A stretch of 64,000 nucleotides of DNA from contig NC_053126.1 of assembly GCF_010015445.1 (NCBI RefSeq), forward strand, positions 17,623,169 to 17,687,168, read 5' to 3'. Shown one piece after another: positions 58,033 through 64,000 of the stretch (position 1 is the stretch's first letter; each line of letters begins with the position of its first letter). A model generated the notes under the pieces. The model had not been told where the DNA came from, did not search any database, and saw only the letters and a list, made by a program, of their open reading frames with translations. The position numbers were made by a program, and so were the translations under genes. This stretch comes from Perca fluviatilis (lineage: Eukaryota > Chordata > Actinopteri > Perciformes > Percidae).

Positions 58033-58370
58033 TTTAAAACTTCACATCCAGATTCCAAAAACGGATCAAGACTGACTCGTATTTGTAGAGGCATACAATT
58101 AAAATAGTTCTCTTCAAAGTAAATTTACTTTGATAGGATTTATATGAAACTTACTTTTGATCAAAAACAAACACAACAGATAGCATGCATTGTTATAGTG
58201 ACTATTAACATGTTAACTATCCAATTCAGGAGGATTTAACTTTTACAACTTTTTTTTCAGGGAGAAAAGAGCTGGGTCCATTAGAAATAAACCAAAATGC
58301 TGATTTCCTTGGTGGATCTAAGTGGGTTGAAAAATAATTTGAAATATAATCTCTCAAGAAGGTCCATTCA

Positions 58371-58465
58371 GTAGCTGTCCTGGAGCTTTATATCACACAA
58401 TCTTCCTCAGCAACTCCATCTGCTGAGGAAGATTGTCATATGACTGAAAGCTCCAGAACAGCTAC
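58371..58465. repeat. Long imperfect hairpin
   Basis: The arms gtagctgtcctggagcttta ... caatcttcctcagca and their near-complement (tgctgaggaagattg ... aaagctccagaacagctac) enclose an 8-base loop. The inner 15 bp are perfect, and the outer ~20 bp have a mismatch and an internal bulge. The sequence is familiar from other fish genomes as a small repeat. Confidence 0.85.
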
Positions 58466-58631
58466 AGATAAATTTTTCAATTGTTTTGAATGTCTTTAGA
58501 AAACATATTTTCCATTTCCTATTGGCTCACAAAAATAATTTGATTTGCAAAAATAGTGTCATTGAAGAGGATGTAGTTATCAGTGTTAAATTGTTAAGAA
58601 GTATTTCTCATGTAAAAAGAATTAAGGACTA

Positions 58632-60148
58632 ACTCGACATTCTGTGAAATACACTTATTTGCTTTCTTGCCGAGAGTTGGATTAAAAAATTGATACCACT
58701 CTCTTGGCTAGACAGTAAATATGTACCTGTAGCCAAATAAAACAGAACAGTGATGTTGCCAGGCAACCAGCAGAGATTCCAGGAAGTAAATGCACCTAGC
58801 CAAGAAATAGTCTGGCACAGAACCCATCCATAACTGTTACCCTTTGTTTTTATGAACTAAACAAAACAACATGTTAGTGAGTGTTATTGGTGCAGTACAT
58901 TTTTAAATTGTTGGACAGTCCCATGCTAGCTGTTTCCCCCTGTTTCCCTTATTTGTGCTAAGCTAAGTATTATGTATTGAGTTACCGGTTTAACCACTAG
59001 ATGTCGCTGTAGACCACAAGACATTGTATTGCATGTTTTGTAAGACATTGTGTGATGAAGAAGAACAGTAAAGCTCGAAGTTAAAGCAACACCAAAGAAT
59101 TTCTAATATAGGAAGAAGTTCCACTCCCTCGTTACTTCCGGCTTCTGAACTGGTTGCAGTTCCAGCAGAGTTCCATATAGGGGGCGCTCACAGGCCAGTG
59201 CAGAATGAATGGGACTCTATGGAGCTATACCCCTCGAAATCCACTTTTCTCAGGATATTATTTTATTTTGTTATTTGAATTTGTTTTGAAAGGGGAGGCA
59301 GAAAAGACACACTGCTTGGTGTTAGATTTCTTTAAAGGTCATCGAAAAGCTTTTAAAATGTCATAATGTTAAAGCCTGGGCATGCTTTACGACGGAAGGC
59401 TCTGAGTCGCTTCCTTTTTTCTCTCGAGGCATCAACAACACAGCTAACAGGTTCGGCTCTCCCTGTTAATACACATGCTAGAAAGAGGTTTGCTGATGTT
59501 TTAAAGACTACGCCGAAATATTTACTCTGACATTCAGGCTCTGCTTCGGATGCCGTCAAGCGGGATCTCCGATCGTAATCAGACCTTCACTGACCAATCA
59601 GCATTCATTAGCTGAATGCTAGCGTGTTATGGGCAACAACGACTCCGCCTGTAAGAAATCAAAAGGACATAAGTACTCGTTCATTCAACTTTTGACCTAT
59701 AACCCATGTTGAACTTGCAAAAACTACAATCAAATCTGAGGTTTCTCAACGACAATCAGGCGAAAGAGACACATTTAGCCGTCTAGCTCCATAGAGTCCC
59801 ATTCATTTTGCACTGGACCGCGATCACCCCCAGTGGAACTCTGGTGGAACTGCAACCAAATTCGGTACAATGGGGCTGAATAGGGAGGGGAACGGCTTTC
59901 CGTACACCGGCTTTGGCAATACTATGTAACTTTTCCCGCTTCGGTCCCCCTACAGGTTGTCTCATTGGAACTACAGCTCGCACTAAAAGTTACACTAGTG
60001 TTGCTTTAAGTTGATGCTAAGGTCTCGCTCTCGTCTGTTCTGCTGTGGATTACCTGCTTCATGTGTAGGCTACCGTACAGTGGTATCAATCTTCTCATTT
60101 AACTCTCAGCAAGAAAGCAAATAAGGGTATTTCCTAAAATGTCAACCT
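58632..60148. mobile_element. MITE with ~60-bp inverted ends, interrupted by another MITE
   Basis: The left end (gacattctgtgaaatacact, tatttgctttcttgccgaga) pairs with the right end (tctcagcaagaaagcaaata, then tttcctaaaatgtcaac). The similarity extends through gataccac on the inside. A second element with TTAA ends occupies 59081-60009. Related partial copies are at 19830 and 49880. Confidence 0.75.
59081..60009. mobile_element. TTAA-flanked MITE nested in another MITE
   Basis: TTAA (59081-59084), agcaacacc ... actagtgttgct, TTAA (60006-60009). Subterminal blocks are themselves inverted: gaatgggactctatggagct (59206-59226) against agctccatagagtcccattc (59784-59803). No coding sequence. Confidence 0.75.
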
Positions 60149-60182
60149 ATTTCTTTGAAAACATCTTATTTCAGGTCAGCTG

Positions 60183-60275
60183 TTAGCCTGACGTGGACAT
60201 ACTCAGATTCTAGTCCGAACTTCCCAACCTCGAATGTTGTGGGCGGGGCTAAGTTCGGCTGGCATCCAGGCTAAT
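60183..60275. repeat. Very short inverted-repeat element
   Basis: ttagcctgacgtgg ... ggcatccaggctaa, with cttcccaacctcgaatgttg and gggcggggctaagttcggct inside. A familiar ~90-bp fish repeat. Confidence 0.55.
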
Positions 60276-61804
60276 CAGATGTAACAATTTAAAAAATATA
60301 GAGGTGAAAAGAAAAAAAAAAGAAAAGTAGCACACAGAACATTTTGAAATGACTATCTACAGAGCGATGCCATCTAACAAGGCCCTGAGAGGATCAGATA
60401 GATCTCCCATTCTCACATAAACCTAGGAAAGGTCAATGACCCCTGCCGATGGAGATTTGGGAGGACGGCCTGCGCATGAAGTCAGCGCTGACAGCACAGG
60501 GAGGAATAACATCAGGCCTCTGACCTTCAGTGTAGCCCCACACCATCTTACAACCACAGAGTCAGACACATCTGAATAATACATCAGTCTGTCCTGCTGG
60601 GACCACCCACCACCGCTTGCACAAGCAGAAGTACATAACACAGCATTTACATCATGGTGTGAGGTTTGTGTCCCGCAGCATCCCATACAATAATAAACAC
60701 AGTGTGTTTGACCAGCTGCGTCCAGGTTCCTATTCCTTACACATTTTTTATATAAAGGACTTATGTTTAACGAGTAATGACTTGGCATAGTTTATTTTGC
60801 CCCAAATTGTTTTATAATGTATTGTTATTAATGTTTTTTTATGTTAAACACAATTATTTATCCTTAATTCAGGCTCCTGTGTCGAACCTTGAGCCAATTA
60901 AACACTCTTGAAGTTTATTCTTTTACATTATTCAATTTGTTATTATCTTTGTGTCTTTTAGTTCCTTTATTTCAAAAGCAATAGCAAATGATTAAATGAG
61001 TGAAAAAAGCAACACACTGCAGTTTTGGCCTCTACAGCAATTTCTCACCTTCATGCAAGTAAGTGAGCAATAGATCGAACCACGAGAATTCTGCTGTTTA
61101 CACAGTGAGAATGAAAAGAAATGCATGAAACATTTTAAAATCCCCTGTGATTCCTGGAAAGCCCGGCTGTCTCTCTCTTGTCTCCATCTGCTTTACATAC
61201 AGGAACAGATCCGTGTTTTGCACTGAGATATTTGAATTTCATAGAGTGTTTGACATTTGATAATAGTGCCGTGTGTTTAATAGATTCTAGACTTTTCTGC
61301 CGAAGGGTTCCTATCATGTTTATTCAGGCTTCTCTCACCCCACAAAAAAAGCAATTGAATATGAAAAACTCAAATATCTCTGCGTGACATCAAAAAGACA
61401 AACCCAATTATTGTTTTAGCTTCACATGAGCAGATACATATCAATGAGCCTTCTAGGAATATCTGTATTTAGATAAAACATTCCAAGACAAGAGGGGGAA
61501 AATACATGTTTGTGAAACAATTGCACCATGATTTATTATGGTGAAAGAATTGTTATCTCAATGCCACATAATGTTCACCTGTTGAGACAGACTTATAATT
61601 TATTTAAGGTGTCTCTAGGTGTATGTAAATCAGGCTGTGCTTTCACATGATCACTGTTTCGTGTTAATTGACTGAGCTTTACTGGACTTGGTTGATAATC
61701 TAATAAAGAAAGACAGATGTTTGTGCAGCGATAAGGCTTAGTGGTTGTGGACAGAGTGTAGAAGGGTGTATGCACTTCAGTATGATACTGGCAACATATG
61801 TGAC

Positions 61805-61806
<2 letters not shown>
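60276..61806. other. Non-coding, nothing recognised
   Basis: No gene or delimited repeat found. Confidence 0.4.

Positions 61807-61886
<80 letters not shown>
61807..61886. repeat. (GT)n microsatellite
   Basis: Forty perfect GT units, about 360 bases upstream of the kdm8 first exon. Confidence 0.98.
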
Positions 61887-61888
<2 letters not shown>

Positions 61889-62119
61889 TTTCGGCGTGTG
61901 TGTTGGGGGGATGGGGGGTCTAATAGCAGGCTATGTAGTATTTGCTGAGGTCACTACCCTCTACTGGAGCACAGAGTGAATGCAGATCAAAGTTTATACT
62001 ACAAATTAATTTTACCATAAATCGTCGACATCCTTGAAATTGCTTAAACTGTAATACACTATGAGTTCAAGTATTTTTTAAGAAGCTTATTATTCCTGTT
62101 TAGGACACATTGAACATAA

Positions 62120-62271
62120 CGCGGAACCAATGTTTCCGCTGTTCGAGTTCCCTTCCGGTGTGTTTTTGTTGTCCCACAGGCAGTGAAGTTGTAGCGTTAG
62201 GTTGAGGCAGTTTCTGTGTCTCCTATTTTGAAGATAATATTGGATTAAATGTCTAAATGTCGCGAAAACAG
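62120..62271 (+). promoter_or_regulatory. kdm8: kdm8 promoter and first exon (5' UTR)
   Basis: A CCAAT box (62127-62131) and an ETS-type site (cttccggtg, 62152-62160) mark a TATA-less promoter. The exon ends at 62271 (gaaaacag) before donor gtaactc. It holds two ATGs (62249 and 62257) that cannot start KDM8. Spliced to exon 2 at 63695, the first opens a 29-codon frame ending at 63759-63761, overlapping the real start. The second opens a 7-codon frame ending at 63701-63703. The transcription start is not fixed by the sequence. Confidence 0.6.
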
Positions 62272-63694
62272 GTAACTCTATCATTTAAAGTATTCAATTC
62301 AGCTTTAGCTAGCACTGTTTATAAATGTGTCGTTTTCCTGGATATAACGTTGCATGGTTTTGTATTAGCTCAAATGGTAGTAACGTTACACGTGTTATTT
62401 TATTTAACGTTACTATAGATATGTTGTTATGTTTCTAGCTGCTTTCTCTGAATGCCATATTCCAAATGTGTCTCACACTCATGTTATATATAATACATTA
62501 GAGCTGAGCCTTTTGGGATGCTTTACCAGGAGTCTGCCAATAATTCGTTACAAAAAGTGAAAAGAAATGTGTATGTTTTGCGTTAATATACATAATTAAA
62601 TGGTATAGCCTATATTTAGCCAATATTACATTTTTGCATTTGCTTATTCAGAAGCAAACTAAATATATTTAGCCAAATTTTCCCATGTTCATGTCTCATA
62701 TTTAACTTGCGTTTGGGTGTTTAAATATATATTTTAATCAAAGTTATTATGATACAGCTTCTAGCAACAAAGCGACATCTGCGGGTCCTTCAGTGCATCT
62801 CTTTATTATAGTAAACATGAGAGTGGGTTAGCGTTGTTAGAGTGGATACACGGTTTTCTAAAAATGGCAATAGAGTCCAATCTCTGAGATTTTTAAGAAA
62901 AATAGATTTATCTTCCTCCCAATAGTTAATTTGAGGTGCACTTCCACTTTGCCATCCCCTTTAATGACTTACATAATAATAGTTGACAAAAGGACCGTAA
63001 TTCCCAGAAACATCATGAATAATTGGAGTTGTTTCTTGTGGCATGTAAGGTTGCACAAATGTTTCAGCTGATGTGACTGTGCAGAATACCCAACTGATAT
63101 GAGTCCTGCTGGAGGGCACTGCAGGGTCATCATAACTGTCCTGAAATTACCTTATGCATGTGGCATATTAAATGCAACCATTCAGTTAAGTTTAGCTCTG
63201 TTCAGTCAGCCTCAAAGTTCAAAAGGCTGTGTTTCTGTACTCAATCAGGTGCTCAAAGTTGGCTGCCTCACACGTTGGCATTATCTCCAGCTACACAGAG
63301 CTTCCATACACGGATGGAGTCACATGGAGGCAGAGTTGGCGGTTACAGAGACCATGTGACAGAATGTCATCACTGTGCATGTGTCACACTCACAGTTCTG
63401 GCTCCTGATGCCCTCACCTGTGTTTTTTATTTGCCAAACTGGAAATGAGGTGTATACATCTGTTTCACTGCAGCAACATGGCTGTCAGCGATAGAAAAAT
63501 TCAAGTGTCCCGTGGACCCATGACCAGCTGAGCACAGAACAAGTGATTAAATGAAAACCTTTGCCTCCTAAAATTACCGTGAATTGTTGAACTAATCCGG
63601 AAAGAGTGCACATGTAAATTTAGCTGTGTGTCATCATAAGGGATTCAGTTTGAACAAGTGCTGTCCTAACTCACCTTCCCTGTCTGTCCCACAG
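62272..63694 (+). other. kdm8: kdm8 intron 1
   Basis: Bounded by gtaactc and ctgtctgtcccacag. 1423 bases; no repeat or RNA gene recognised inside. Confidence 0.6.
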
Positions 63695-63717
63695 CATAAA
63701 TAAAGACCTTCTCATCA

Positions 63718-64000
63718 ATGGCCAAACTGTGGTCAAAGATCTCTGCTGTTCTGCCTCATAATGAGGAACAGTTTCAACTGCAGTTCAGCGACAAAGTAGA
63801 GCCAAGTGTAGTGGAAATGCTGAAATGGTCTAGGCTGCAGCTGTACAGCGACTCTACGAGCACCAGCCGAATGCTCAATGCTCAGATCATTTTGGATTTT
63901 TCATGGGAGAAACTTAACATGGGAACATGGCGCCATGTGGACAAAGAATGGAGACGGGTTTATTCGTACGGCTGCCTGTTCAAAGTAGGCGCTCTGTGTC
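63718..64000 (+). CDS. kdm8: KDM8/JMJD5 N-terminus (partial, runs off the window)
   Basis: Exon 2 starts at 63695 after a pyrimidine-rich acceptor. The ATG at 63718 opens 94 codons to the window edge: [20 protein letters not shown] ..., then [20 protein letters not shown] and [20 protein letters not shown] followed by [12 protein letters not shown]. The block S.VILDYSWEKLNTGTW.DVDK.WRRVY..GCL.K is the N-terminal helical region of vertebrate KDM8 (JMJD5), a nuclear JmjC-domain oxygenase of the 2-oxoglutarate/Fe(II) type, reported as an arginine hydroxylase and histone-tail-processing enzyme. The JmjC catalytic domain lies beyond the window. Start choice: first ATG in this frame, with similar length and spacing to the family N-terminus. 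The frame is intact. Confidence 0.9.
   Translation, partial: MAKLWSKISAVLPHNEEQFQLQFSDKVEPSVVEMLKWSRLQLYSDSTSTSRMLNAQIILDFSWEKLNMGTWRHVDKEWRRVYSYGCLFKVGALC

Overview
The window is intergenic, transposon-rich DNA from a bony fish, most likely a spiny-rayed (percomorph) teleost. The evidence is AT-rich sequence with spliced genes and CA/GT microsatellites, plus interspersed repeats I recognise from percomorph genomes: short TTAA-flanked inverted-repeat elements, LINE tails ending in pentanucleotide repeats, and a block built on variants of 'gctagcatgctaac'. No species is claimed.

Only one host gene is clearly supported. At the right edge (about 62.1-64.0 kb, + strand) lies the 5' end of kdm8 (JMJD5, a JmjC-domain protein): a TATA-less promoter, a short first exon with two upstream ORFs, a 1.4-kb intron, and the first 94 codons in exon 2. 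Everything else is either apparently unique non-coding DNA or mobile DNA.

Layout. 0-2.1 kb: 3' end of an L1-type LINE and a second retroelement relic. 2.1-7.4 kb: non-coding, one GT microsatellite, one fish DNA-transposon repeat. 7.4-14.4 kb: two decayed, spliced, head-to-tail genes. The first encodes four C2H2 fingers plus a Tnp2-like transposase-derived body; the second is a SAMD3-like fish multicopy gene. A 490-bp inverted-repeat element sits in the first intron. 15.8-16.3 kb: a block made almost only of A and T. 16.4-29.2 kb: scattered MITEs and LINE tails.

29.2-37.3 kb is a stack of nested insertions. The host is a Tc/mariner-like relic. It has been interrupted at its transposase stop codon by a 4.5-kb element bounded by inverted arms of about 360 bp. 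That element carries a THAP zinc-finger ORF on one strand and, converging on it, a spliced relic of a P2X7 C-terminal ('ballast', P2RX7_C-like) domain gene with its own ETS-CRE promoter. Further right, a PIF/Harbinger-like element in the same relic contains a 1650-bp solo LTR. I consider the THAP/ballast element the most interesting object in the window.

38-61 kb holds more inverted-repeat elements (three with TTAA target duplications), a 21-bp minisatellite, a 1.3-kb hAT deletion derivative with an exact 8-bp target duplication, a LINE fragment that keeps its 5' half but lacks its 3' half, a CpG-rich element with 9-bp subterminal repeats, and several perfect hairpins. The transposon genes do not form a host pathway. 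Their arrangement records successive insertions and decay.
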